Source: Dechloromonas sp. ZY10 (GTDB taxonomy: Bacteria; Pseudomonadota; Gammaproteobacteria; Burkholderiales; Rhodocyclaceae). Taken from it: DNA of 64,000 nucleotides. The stretch's first letter is position 1. Each line of letters starts with the position of its first letter. The stretch covers positions 1,473,501 through 1,537,500 of the forward strand of contig NZ_CP144212.1 of NCBI RefSeq assembly GCF_041378895.1, written 5' to 3'. This document shows positions 30,118 through 38,460 of this stretch, piece by piece. The notes under the pieces are model-generated. The model did not search any database. It saw nothing but the letters and a program-made list of their open reading frames with translations, and was not told where the DNA came from. The position numbers and the translations under genes are program-made.

Positions 30118-31191
30118 ATGGCCTTCAAGGATGCCGCCGCCGAATACCGCTTGCTCGACCTGTCGCTGCTCGACCCCGACCCCGAGCATCCGCGCCGCCA
30201 GCCGGACGAGGCCGCGCTCAAGGGGCTGGCCAACGCCATCGGCAAGAAGGGCGTGCTGCAGCCCTTGCTGGTGCAGCCGGCCGATGCCGCCGGGCGTTAC
30301 CGGGTGATCGTCGGCGAACGCCGCCGTCAGGCCGCGCTGCTGGCCGGCGAAACGCAGGTGCCGGTGCTGATCCGCGCCTGCCCGGCGGACGAGGTCCTGG
30401 AGGTGCAGGTATTCGAGAATCTCGGCCTCGGCGTGCGTGCCGCGCTGGAACCGCTGGACATGGCCAACGCCATCCAGCGGATTGCCGACCGTTTCGAGAC
30501 GCCGAATGCCGCCGCCGAGCAGTTCGGGCGTTCGCCGACCTGGCTCAACCAGGCGACCGCCGCCGCCAATCTCTCGCCCAAGGTCAGTGCCTTGCTGGAG
30601 TCGGGCAAGATCGGCAGCGCGACCACGGCGGTGCAGATCGAGAAACTGGCGCAGAAGGACGAGGCCAGCGCCGAATCGCTGCTGGAAAAAATCGAGCAAT
30701 TGCCGGAAGGCGAAAAGCTGCCGCGCGAGCTGGTCGAGGAAGCCCTGGCCGAAGCCGGCGTCAAACGCCGCAAGAAGGACAAGAAGAAGCCGGCTGCGGA
30801 CGAAGGCGACGCCGCTGAAGCCGCACCGGCTGTCGCGGCAGTGACCGCCGTTGATGGTGTAGCCGTGACCGCCAGCGGCGAACCGGCCTCGACCGGGAGC
30901 GATCTGCCGCCGTGGGAAAGCGGCGAGGCTGAGGCTGCCGGCCCGGTGCAGGCTTCGACGCGGGCGACTTCACCGGTGCAGGCAAGCAGCGCCGGGTCGC
31001 CGGTAACGACCCGAGAAAGCACAGGCGAGGGCGGCTACCAGGTCGCGCGGGAAGCGGCCAACGCTCGCGCCGCCGTGCACCCGGACAAGATGCGCCAGGT
31101 CGCCGCCTTGCTCGGGCTGGAAAGCGGCGACGAAGCCACCATCCTCGACCGGTTGATCGACGAATTCCTGGCGCTCAAGGCTCGCGCCTGA
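30118..31191 (+). CDS. ParB-like nuclease-domain protein
   Basis: A 357-residue protein. Residues about 15-110 form a ParB/Srx N-terminal domain with NAIGKKGVLQPLLVQP and the arginine motif GERRRQAALLAG, which binds CTP in true ParB. A helix-turn-helix region follows (about 130-175, EQFGRSPTWLNQATAAANL), then a Lys-rich stretch and a long Ala/Pro/Ser-rich linker, and a conserved C-terminal helix (RQVAALLGLESGDEATILDRLIDEFL). There is no ParA next to it, so it is unlikely to be the chromosomal parB; a plasmid or integrative-element origin is possible. ATG at 30118 follows GGAG; an upstream TTG is rejected. Confidence 0.8.
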   Translation: MAFKDAAAEYRLLDLSLLDPDPEHPRRQPDEAALKGLANAIGKKGVLQPLLVQPADAAGRYRVIVGERRRQAALLAGETQVPVLIRACPADEVLEVQVFENLGLGVRAALEPLDMANAIQRIADRFETPNAAAEQFGRSPTWLNQATAAANLSPKVSALLESGKIGSATTAVQIEKLAQKDEASAESLLEKIEQLPEGEKLPRELVEEALAEAGVKRRKKDKKKPAADEGDAAEAAPAVAAVTAVDGVAVTASGEPASTGSDLPPWESGEAEAAGPVQASTRATSPVQASSAGSPVTTRESTGEGGYQVAREAANARAAVHPDKMRQVAALLGLESGDEATILDRLIDEFLALKARA

Positions 31192-31231
31192 GCGGCTGGT
31201 AGCGGTGCTGCCGGCGGCGGGCCGGCGCACG

Positions 31232-31271
31232 CGGTCGACTGGAAGTTGGCCTGTTTTCACGGTCGACCGTG
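31232..31271. repeat. ACGGTCGACCGT palindrome element, paired form
   Basis: CGGTCGAC at 31232-31239 and the full CACGGTCGACCGTG at 31258-31271, separated by a spacer ending in CTGTTTTCAC. Same layout as other copies: a T-rich spacer beside the palindrome. Confidence 0.7.
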
Positions 31272-31291
31272 GCATTCCAATGTTTTTCCAG

Positions 31292-31530
31292 CTATCCACA
31301 AAAGCTGTGGATAAGTCTGTGAATGAGTCGTGGGGAAATGCGCTAAGTCCCGCAACCGTAAGGCTTTTTCTTACTCTGCTGCAAACTTGTGCAGAATTGT
31401 AAGTTGTTGATTTTGTTGAGTTTAAACTGTGCGCACGGTTTGGCGCGGCTTGCCGGCGTGTCAAGGGGTTTGGCAAAAAATATATTTCGCCGCCTGTGCG
31501 TAAGCCAGGCTTGACAGGGCTGCTGTCAAG
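31292..31530 (+). repeat. 238-nt intergenic repeat, copy A
   Basis: Starts with inverted DnaA-box-like sites CTATCCACA (31292-31300) and TGTGGATAA (31306-31314), then AAGTCTGTG, GCGCTAAGTCCCGC, a T-rich block with ACTCTGC, TAAGTTGTTGATTTT, AAAAAATATAT, TGTGCGTAA, and ends in an 8-bp stem CTTGACAG/CTGTCAAG. The same ordered blocks occur at 39883 and 42261. Confidence 0.85.
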
Positions 31531-31612
31531 GGCTTGGGGATATTTTTTTCCACAGCCGGCAGCTCGCGCCGGGTGCTGCATTGCGGCGGCCTCTTGCAGC
31601 CGTTGGCTAGGC

Positions 31613-32290
31613 TCAGAACGAGATGTAGCGGCCTTTGCGGTGGTTGATCGCCAGTGTTGAGTTGAGCGCGGCGATGCCGAGCAGCGAGATCGCCACTTGC
31701 GACCACGGGACGACGGCGAGGGCGGCGAGCAGAATCACCGTGTCGATCACCTGCAGGCATTTGCCGGCCGGCCAGCCGTGGCGATCCTGCAGGTAGAGCG
31801 CGAGGATGTTGAAACCGCCGAGGCTGGCCTGATGCCGGAACAGGATCAGAAAGCCGACGCCCAGCGAAAAGCCGCCGAGCACGGCCGCCAGCAGCGGTTC
31901 GAGCAGCGCATAGCGCAGCCCGAGCGGCGCCAGATCGACGAATAAGGAAAATAGCGCAATCGCGATCAGCGTCTTGACCACGAAGACTTTGCCCATCCGC
32001 CGCCAGGCCAGCCAGAAGAAGGGCAGGTTGAGCAGCGCGTAGAGCAGGCCGAACGAGCTGCCGCTGGCGTAGTGCAGCAAAAAGGTCAGCCCGGCAGTGC
32101 CGCCAGTGAGCAGCCCGGCGCTCTTGAATAGCACCACACCGGAGGCGACCAGCAAGGTGCCGATCACGATCGCCTGCGCGTCGTCGAACAGGCTGTGCGG
32201 ATTGGCCGGGCGGTCCTCGTCCGGCCTGGCCGCTGCGGTGGCGGACGGGTGGGCTGGCGGCGGGGCAGAACGCGTGGGGAGTGCGGACAT
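31613..32290 (-). CDS. YitT/DUF161-family membrane protein
   Basis: A 225-residue integral membrane protein with five or six hydrophobic helices (about 37-200; for example GTLLVASGVVLFKSAGLL and FVVKTLIAIALFSLFVDLAP). The GLLTGGTAGLTFLLHY and GGFNILALYLQDRHGW segments are typical of the YitT family; transport or sensing roles are unproven. The first 35 residues are Pro/Ala-rich and cytoplasmic. I chose ATG at 32290; the frame is open 35 codons further up. It lacks the C-terminal DUF2179 domain of Bacillus YitT. Confidence 0.75.
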   Translation of the reverse strand: MSALPTRSAPPPAHPSATAAARPDEDRPANPHSLFDDAQAIVIGTLLVASGVVLFKSAGLLTGGTAGLTFLLHYASGSSFGLLYALLNLPFFWLAWRRMGKVFVVKTLIAIALFSLFVDLAPLGLRYALLEPLLAAVLGGFSLGVGFLILFRHQASLGGFNILALYLQDRHGWPAGKCLQVIDTVILLAALAVVPWSQVAISLLGIAALNSTLAINHRKGRYISF

Positions 32291-32420
32291 GGCAAGGGCA
32301 GGCAGAAGCGATATCCGGCATTTTCCGGCGCCCGCCTGCCGCCGGCTATTGGGGAAAGACGCAGTGCCGGCGCTGGGCTGGCCGGGCGACGGCAAAGTTC
32401 AGGTTATGGGGCGCTTTTGC

Positions 32421-32457
32421 CACGGTCAACTCGCAAAAATGCAGAAAATTGCGGGTT

Positions 32458-32463
<6 letters not shown>
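32421..32463. repeat. Paired palindrome hairpin (GGTCAAC/GTTGACC variant)
   Basis: Arms 32422-32436 and 32449-32463 pair over 15 bp with a single G-T wobble and a 12-nt A-rich loop. The sequence CACGGTCAAC...GTTGACCGTG is the same variant as at 42188-42240. Its last six bases start the tandem hexamer array that follows. Confidence 0.7.
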
Positions 32464-32531
<68 letters not shown>

Positions 32532-32542
32532 CTGGCTTGGGC

Positions 32543-35500
32543 TTAATCCGCCGCGTCTTTGTGGTGCCACAGGGCCGGGAAGTCGTCGGCGTACCAGTAG
32601 CGGGGAATCCACGGTGCGGGTTGCAGCTTGTCTTCCGGGTCGATGAACACCAGCGGCGTCGGGCCTTGTCCACGCAGAATCGGGTGGGTGATCTGGTCCA
32701 GGCGCAGGCCCTCGGCGAGTTCGCTGGTATCCAGTGAAAACCAGGCTTCGCCTTCTGTCCAGAGTATGCGTAGCAATTGTCCGGAGTGGGCGTCCCAGAT
32801 GCGCAGGGTGTTGTCGTAGCTAGCGGAGAGGATGCGAGTTCCATCGGGGGAGAAGGCGGCGCTCCTGACCGAGCTTTGATGCCCTTTGAGGGTGGCGAGG
32901 GGTTGCAGGGAGTGAGCGTCCCAGAGGCGCAGAGTATTGTCGTCGCTGGTGGAGACGATGCGAGCGCCGTCGGGGGAGAAGCTTGCGCTGTTGACCGGGC
33001 GTTGATGCCCTTCGAGGGTGGCGAGGGGCTGCCAGGAGTGAGCGTCCCAGATGCGCAGAGTGCGGTCGTAGCTGGCGGAGACGATGCGAGCGCCGTCGGG
33101 GGAGAAGGCAGCGCTCATGACCCAGTGTTGATGCCCTTCGAGGGTGGTGAGGGGCTGCCCGGAGTGAGTGTCCCAGATGCGCAGAGTATTGTCGTTGCTG
33201 GCGGAGACGATGCGAGTGTCGTCGGATGAGAAGGCAGCGCTCCTGACCGAGTCTTGATGCCCTTCGAGGGACGCGAGGGGCTGCCCGGAGTGAGCGTCCC
33301 AGAGACGCAGGGTGCGGTCGTCGCTTGCGGAGACGATGCGGGCGCCATCTGCGGAGAAGGCGACGCTGTTGGCCCAGTCTTGATGTCCTGCGAGGGTGGC
33401 GCGGGTTAGGCCGGAGTGAGCGTCCCAGATGCGTAGGGTATTGTTATAGCTTGCGAAGATGATGCGGGTGCCGTCGGGGGAGAAGGCGGCGCTTCTGACC
33501 CAATCTCGAGGCCCTTTGAGTATGGTGAGGGTTTGCTCGGAGCTAGCGTCCCAGGTGCGCAAGGTATTGTCGGCACTTACGGAGATGATGCGAGTGCCGT
33601 CGGGGGAAAAGGCGGCACTAGTAGCCCAGCCTTGATGTCCTTCAAGTATGGCGATGACCTGGCTGGAGTGGGCGTCCCAGATGTACAGGGTGTTGTCGAG
33701 GCTTGCTGCGATGATCCGAGTGCCATCGGGGGAAAAGACGGCGCTTCTAACCCAGCCTCGATGCCCTTTGAGTGTGGCGATGGCCAGGCCGGAGCGAGCG
33801 TCCCAGATGCGCAGGGTGTTGTCGTCGCTTGCGGAGACGATGCGAGCGCCGTCGGGGGAGAAGGTGGCGCTTCTGACCCGGTTTTGATGCCCTTCGAGTG
33901 TGGCAAGGGGGGGCTCGGAGTGGGCATCCCAGAGGCACAGGGTGTTGTCGTCGCTGGCGGAGACGATGTGAGTGCCGTCGGGGGAGAAAACCGCGCTAGC
34001 AATTCCACCTCGGTGCCCTTTGAGTGTGGCGAGAGTTTGTTTGGAGTGAGTGTCCCAGATGCGCAGGGTCCGGTCATTGCTTGCGGAGACAATGCGGGTG
34101 CCGTCGGGGGAGAAGGCGGCGCTGTTGACCGAGTCTTGATGTCCTTCGAGTGTGGCGATGGCGCGGTAGGAGTGAGCGTCCCAGATGCGCAGGGTGTGGT
34201 CGTCGCTTGCGGAGACGATGCGGGTGTCGTCGGGGGAGAAGGTGGCGCTTCTAACGCGGTCTTGATGCCCTTCGAGTGTGGCGATGGACAGGCCGGAGTG
34301 AGCGTCCCAGATACGCAGGGTATTGTCGTCGCTGGCGGAGACGATGCGGGCGCCGTCTGGGGAGAAGGTGGCGCTTCTGACCCAGTCTTGATGTCCTTCG
34401 AGTGTGGCGATGGACAGGCCGGAGTGAGTGTCCCAGATGCGCAGAGTGTGGTCGTAGCTTGTGGAGACGATGCGGGCGCCGTCGGGGGAGAAGGCTGCGT
34501 AGGTTGTCATTCCACTATGGCCGTACTGCAGGTGGGGGGTGCAGGGGGGGGCAGGGGGATGGGGCAGTGAACCTGCCCGGCTGTTCGGCGCAGTGCAACC
34601 CAATAAACAGCTATCGACAAGCGTCACTTCGCCCTGGCTATTGGCCAGGCGGGCTGCGCGCAGGTCGGTGTTGGAAAAGTCCGCCTCGCTCAAATCACTG
34701 TGCTGGAACAAGGCCTTGATCCACTGGCTATTGCGGGCCGAGGTGTGGCTTAGATTGGCATGGCGCAAGTCGGCTTCTTTGCCTTGTACCCTGTCGAGCT
34801 TGCTGGCACTCAGGTTGGCGTTGGCGAGGATGGCTTGCCAGAAGTTTGCCCCACTGGCATCGGCTTGGCTCAGGTTGGCGCCGTCGAGCACACTGCGTGA
34901 CCAGTCGCTGCCCTGAAGTTGCGCATTGGCGAGATTGGCGCCGGGGAGCACCAAGTCCTGGCACTGGCAGCCGGCGAGATTGATACGTTGTGGTGCTAGC
35001 GGTAGCCAGTCCACCTGGTCTTGCTGGTAGGCGCGGCTGGCCCAGTAGCCGAGCAGGTAGGCATTGCGCCGGGCGTTGGCCGGGTAGGCGGTTTGGCGGG
35101 TGAGCAGGGGGCTGCCGGGGGCGTTGCCATCTTCCTTGGCCAGGATTGCAGCGATGTTTTGCTGTGCCTGTTTTTGCGTCATGACCTCGTGCAGGGCAAG
35201 CAAGTCGGCAAAAAAGACGGCGGCTTCGCGGCTGGGGATGGGGCCGTTGAGCTTGGCTGCGAGTGCCTCCGGGTTGTTTTCGGTAGCTTTGAGCAGGGCA
35301 CGGGCGTAGAAAAATTCGAGAAAGCTGCGGTGCGAGAAGCCGTAGTAGCCATCCGGCGTGCGTGAGAGAAAGGCGGCGGTGCGCAGTTCGATGTCGAGCG
35401 TGGCGGGGTCAAGCTGGCTGGGCAGGCGGCGGTCCTTGATCAGCGCGTAGAGGTCACCGTGGTGGATGCGCTGACCGTCGCGTTGCCAGAGTTCGACGGC

Positions 35501-37744
35501 CAGGGCTTCAAGGATGACGAGTAGCTCGTTGCTATTGCTTTGCCGGTCGGAGTGGCGGTAGTCGTTGAGCCAGCAGTTGGTATAGCGCAGGTAGAGCGCG
35601 CCGGCGGTGACGGCTTCACCGCTGCGCTTGAGATCGGGCAGCGAGCCGATGATGATGTCGAGCAGTTGCGGTCGGTCGGCGAGGCTGGCGAGGTTGTAAA
35701 TGTTGCGGATATCCTTCCAGGCTTGTTTGCCGTCTTTTTTGCCCAGGCGTGTGCTCAGGTATTGCTGGATTTGCTCGTGGTCAAAGCGGGGTAAAACGTC
35801 GATGTTGCCGTCAAAGCCGCGCGCGGCCTGTTCCAGCGCGGCAAGGCGGTCACTCAGGCGGTGCACGGTTTGCTGGGCTTCGCCGTGTTCGCGGAAAAAC
35901 TGCTCGCGGCAGGTAATCAGCACACGATTGGCGCGCGGGTTGTCGCCGGCACTGTCGCTGGGTTGGGCGAGCATGCGGAATTGCTCGACGACATTGCGGT
36001 GGGCTTGGGCAACGCCCATTTCGTCAAAGCTGTCGATCAACAGGATGAGGCGGCCACGTGCCAGCAAGTGTAGAAAAATGGCCGGGTCGCGGCGTTCGCC
36101 GGTCTGGCGCTGCCAGTGGTCGTGCAGCAGATCGCCGAGGCTGGTCTTGTTGGGGAAGTCGCGCAGGTTGATCAACAGCGGAATCGGATTTTCCGGATTA
36201 CCGAGGGCTTGTTGTGCCAGATCGTAAGCAAAGCGGCGGGTAAAGGCGGTCTTTCCGGTGCCGTAGTCGCCGAGCAATACCCATAGGCGACTGTGCTCGC
36301 CCCGGCTCCAGGCTTGCGCATAGGGCAGTAGCGGCAGGGTTTGGTCGGCCTGTTTTTCTGGCTGGATTTTTTGCTCGATGTAGCTGGCAGCGAGCGGACT
36401 GTTGGCAAATTCCGAAATCAGGCGGTTGAGGTAGGTGGAAAAGTCGATCAGGGCGCGTTCGAGGTCTTCCGGCGTAAAACAGCGAATCTGGCGACCTTTG
36501 GCGAGTTCCTGTGCTTGCGGGCTGAAGCGGCGGGCAACGACCATGCCGCGCGCGCCGCGTTCGAGTGCCTTGGGTGTGCGCAACCAGACATCGAGGGTTT
36601 CGATAATTTCCTTGCCGACGGCTTTTTCGTGGTCCTTGCATTCGACAAAGTAAGTTGCAGTGTCCAGGCCTTGCTGGATGCTGGCGATCAGGTCGATGCG
36701 GTTGCCGTCCAGGGTTTGCTCGGGTTCGACGCGGTAGCCGAGCAGGCGCAGCAGGTCGGCGATACGCTCTTCAAAGGTTTTGCCTTGCTTGGCGCGGCTG
36801 TCGGGTTTGCGCAGGTCGAGGTAAAGCTCCGGGCGTTGGCGCTGGGCGATGCTTTCGGCTTGGGCAGCGCGCTCGTTTTCGGCCTCGATGGCGAGCAGGC
36901 GGGCGGCGACTTCATGGTATTTGCGGACGATGGGCGAGTCGGTTTCGCTGAGTGCCAGGATGGCTTCGCTACGGCGCAGTTCCGAGCGTTCGGGGATTTC
37001 GATCAGGCTGTCGGCAGCAAGGCCGAAATCCTTTTCCCATTGGCTGCGCAGTTTGGCGCTGACCTCGGGCTGGTCGGCCGGGATAGGTGAGGCGACCAGT
37101 TCCAGCTTGAGTTCGGCGTACTGTCCGTTTTCGCCGCGCTGCGGGTCGTTGACATGGTCTTTGAGGGCTTCCCATATGTGGTTCAGCCCGCCGGTATTCT
37201 GCGCGCCATAGTTGCCGACGAGCAGGGTGACATCGGGCAGCCAGGCGGTGAGAAAGCCGCCAATGTCGGTGATGCCGGTGCGCGAATCGAGCACGATGTA
37301 GCGAAAGCCTTCTTTTTCGCGCAGGTGCGTGAGCATGGCGCGCAGCATTTTCAGGCCGGTTTCCGGGGTGACCGCGAGAAAGTGCCCCCAGTCGATTTGC
37401 TGGTAAAGATCGGCGGCATTGGTTTCCTCGCCGTGCGCTGGCAGCAGGTAGAGGTTGCTTTGTTTTTCGCAGGGCAAGATGTTTTTGCCTAAGCGTTCCA
37501 GGTCGCGCTGAGTCGGGGCATCGAATTTGCGTTTTTCCTGCCAGTGGTGGAGCCATTCAAACAGGCCGCTCTTGTTCTCGCGGCTGGTCGATAGATCATT
37601 GATGCGATGCAGGCCGGGGGCTTCGAGGTCGAAGTCGCAGATCAGGGTTTTGCCGTGGCGGGCTAGTAATACGGCCAGATTGGCGGCCAGAACGCTGCGC
37701 CCTACGCCGCCCTTGTAGCTGTAGAGAGTGACGGTGAGGGACAT
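32543..37744 (-). CDS. KGGVGR ATPase - PD-(D/E)XK nuclease - NACHT - pentapeptide - WD40 protein, candidate defence effector/sensor
   Basis: A 1733-residue protein, read as a single-chain sensor and nuclease. Residues 1-290: ParA/MinD-like domain with KGGVGRS (11-17), where arginine replaces the usual P-loop lysine, and DSRTG at 153-157. 321-440: Mrr-like nuclease fold with FEE, D351 (NRIDLI) and E368-x-K370 (VECK). 485-700: NACHT NTPase, Walker A GDYGTGKT 492-499, Walker B LILLIDSFDE 566-575, then a helical region to about 900. 922-1035: pentapeptide repeats. 1061-1072: Pro-rich linker. 1075-1662: fourteen 42-residue WD40 units. 1663-1733: tail. The start overlaps the stop of the preceding gene by 1 nt (TGATG). 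I infer a STAND-type system in which the propellers sense and the nuclease acts; no member is known to me. Confidence 0.85.
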   Translation of the reverse strand: MSLTVTLYSYKGGVGRSVLAANLAVLLARHGKTLICDFDLEAPGLHRINDLSTSRENKSGLFEWLHHWQEKRKFDAPTQRDLERLGKNILPCEKQSNLYLLPAHGEETNAADLYQQIDWGHFLAVTPETGLKMLRAMLTHLREKEGFRYIVLDSRTGITDIGGFLTAWLPDVTLLVGNYGAQNTGGLNHIWEALKDHVNDPQRGENGQYAELKLELVASPIPADQPEVSAKLRSQWEKDFGLAADSLIEIPERSELRRSEAILALSETDSPIVRKYHEVAARLLAIEAENERAAQAESIAQRQRPELYLDLRKPDSRAKQGKTFEERIADLLRLLGYRVEPEQTLDGNRIDLIASIQQGLDTATYFVECKDHEKAVGKEIIETLDVWLRTPKALERGARGMVVARRFSPQAQELAKGRQIRCFTPEDLERALIDFSTYLNRLISEFANSPLAASYIEQKIQPEKQADQTLPLLPYAQAWSRGEHSRLWVLLGDYGTGKTAFTRRFAYDLAQQALGNPENPIPLLINLRDFPNKTSLGDLLHDHWQRQTGERRDPAIFLHLLARGRLILLIDSFDEMGVAQAHRNVVEQFRMLAQPSDSAGDNPRANRVLITCREQFFREHGEAQQTVHRLSDRLAALEQAARGFDGNIDVLPRFDHEQIQQYLSTRLGKKDGKQAWKDIRNIYNLASLADRPQLLDIIIGSLPDLKRSGEAVTAGALYLRYTNCWLNDYRHSDRQSNSNELLVILEALAVELWQRDGQRIHHGDLYALIKDRRLPSQLDPATLDIELRTAAFLSRTPDGYYGFSHRSFLEFFYARALLKATENNPEALAAKLNGPIPSREAAVFFADLLALHEVMTQKQAQQNIAAILAKEDGNAPGSPLLTRQTAYPANARRNAYLLGYWASRAYQQDQVDWLPLAPQRINLAGCQCQDLVLPGANLANAQLQGSDWSRSVLDGANLSQADASGANFWQAILANANLSASKLDRVQGKEADLRHANLSHTSARNSQWIKALFQHSDLSEADFSNTDLRAARLANSQGEVTLVDSCLLGCTAPNSRAGSLPHPPAPPCTPHLQYGHSGMTTYAAFSPDGARIVSTSYDHTLRIWDTHSGLSIATLEGHQDWVRSATFSPDGARIVSASDDNTLRIWDAHSGLSIATLEGHQDRVRSATFSPDDTRIVSASDDHTLRIWDAHSYRAIATLEGHQDSVNSAAFSPDGTRIVSASNDRTLRIWDTHSKQTLATLKGHRGGIASAVFSPDGTHIVSASDDNTLCLWDAHSEPPLATLEGHQNRVRSATFSPDGARIVSASDDNTLRIWDARSGLAIATLKGHRGWVRSAVFSPDGTRIIAASLDNTLYIWDAHSSQVIAILEGHQGWATSAAFSPDGTRIISVSADNTLRTWDASSEQTLTILKGPRDWVRSAAFSPDGTRIIFASYNNTLRIWDAHSGLTRATLAGHQDWANSVAFSADGARIVSASDDRTLRLWDAHSGQPLASLEGHQDSVRSAAFSSDDTRIVSASNDNTLRIWDTHSGQPLTTLEGHQHWVMSAAFSPDGARIVSASYDRTLRIWDAHSWQPLATLEGHQRPVNSASFSPDGARIVSTSDDNTLRLWDAHSLQPLATLKGHQSSVRSAAFSPDGTRILSASYDNTLRIWDAHSGQLLRILWTEGEAWFSLDTSELAEGLRLDQITHPILRGQGPTPLVFIDPEDKLQPAPWIPRYWYADDFPALWHHKDAAD
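32759..34522 (-). repeat. Fourteen 126-bp WD40-coding direct repeats
   Basis: Exactly 14 units of 42 codons without gaps, each beginning GH and containing FSPDG-x-RI-(V/I)-SAS-x-D-x-TLR-(I/L)-WD-A-HS. Differences cluster after GHQ, in the SxDxT turn and just after WD. The number fits two seven-bladed propellers. Units are alike at DNA level too, unlike old WD40 proteins. Confidence 0.95.
34544..34551. repeat. Eight-G homopolymer in the linker of the large NTPase gene
   Basis: G8 at 34544-34551, flanked by G6 (34534-34539) and G5 (34554-34558). On the coding strand these read as Pro codons just before the first WD40 unit. Loss or gain of one base would remove the whole WD40 part. Confidence 0.9.
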
Positions 37745-38424
37745 CAGGCAGCTTTCTTGTTTTTGGGGTGCAAGCTGAATACGCTCATGCCGCACAGTGG
37801 GCTGCGGGGAGAATTTACGGTCGACTCGGTTTTGGGGGGGATTTTGGTCAGCCTCTGGGGCTTGCTGGCGGATTGCTGGGCTAGCATTTGCCGGCCACGC
37901 TCGGTCAGGCACCAATCCTTTTCGCGGCCATTTTTGCGCGCGCTGATTAGGCCGTGGTCAGCGATTTCGCCGAGCAGTTGCGAGAGGCGTGAGGCGCTGT
38001 AGCTTTTGGCATCCTTGAGTTCACTTTGTGCCAGGTAGCGGCCATCTATGGGCAGTGATTGCAGCAGGCTGCTGATTTGCTTGCGGCGGATGAATTCGCG
38101 CAATTCTTCGTCTGATGGAATGCGCAGCATTTGCCCGGCCAGCAGCGAAAGATAGCCCTCCCAGCGACCGCGCAGGGATGCGGGCAGTTGCCCGGCATTG
38201 GGCAGGCGTTCGAGCAGCGCATCAAGTACGGTTTCGAGCTCACCGAGGGTTTCCGGATCGTCGCTGCTGCAGGCGCGCAGGGTCCAGGCATTGAGCAGGT
38301 AGTCGGCGACGTTGCGGGTGGTGTCGTCCCATTCAGCGAGTTCGCGGGCGGCGGCCAAAAGATCAAGTGGGGAACTGTCGTCGACGCGGAGTTCCGGGTC
38401 GGCGGTACGGAGATTGAGTGCCAT
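37744..38424 (-). CDS. Uncharacterised winged-helix-like protein of the NACHT operon
   Basis: A 226-residue protein that I do not recognise. Residues about 1-110 are helical (LLAAARELAEWDDTTRNVADYLL). About 118-185 resemble a winged helix: SLLQSLPIDGRYLAQSELKD, then SASRLSQLLGEIADHGLIS with a recognition-helix look, and REKDWCLTERGRQML as the wing. The tail is basic and Pro/Ser-rich. It lies between the nitrilase-like gene (36 nt) and the large NTPase (1-nt overlap), so all three are one operon. It may be the operon regulator or an adaptor; an acidic N-half makes direct partner binding conceivable. Confidence 0.6.
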   Translation of the reverse strand: MALNLRTADPELRVDDSSPLDLLAAARELAEWDDTTRNVADYLLNAWTLRACSSDDPETLGELETVLDALLERLPNAGQLPASLRGRWEGYLSLLAGQMLRIPSDEELREFIRRKQISSLLQSLPIDGRYLAQSELKDAKSYSASRLSQLLGEIADHGLISARKNGREKDWCLTERGRQMLAQQSASKPQRLTKIPPKTESTVNSPRSPLCGMSVFSLHPKNKKAA

Positions 38425-38460
38425 GACTAAATCGTCCTAAAGTATTTTCTGTTTAAAATT

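Larger units (their letters stand above)
31192..31612. other. 421-nt intergenic region holding two kinds of repeat
   Basis: Between the converging ParB-like gene and the YitT-type gene. It contains a paired GGTCGAC palindrome element (31232-31271) and one copy of the 238-nt repeat (31292-31530). I see no gene in it. It is AT-richer than its flanks. Confidence 0.7.

Noticed and set aside
32759..34522. Regular direct repeats taken first as a CRISPR-like or minisatellite array
   Set aside because: The 126-bp period is in frame and encodes WD40 units of the large NTPase; there are no unique spacers.
33533..34570. 345-codon plus-strand Gly/Val/Asp-rich repeat frame
   Set aside because: It is the reverse reading of the WD40 repeats.
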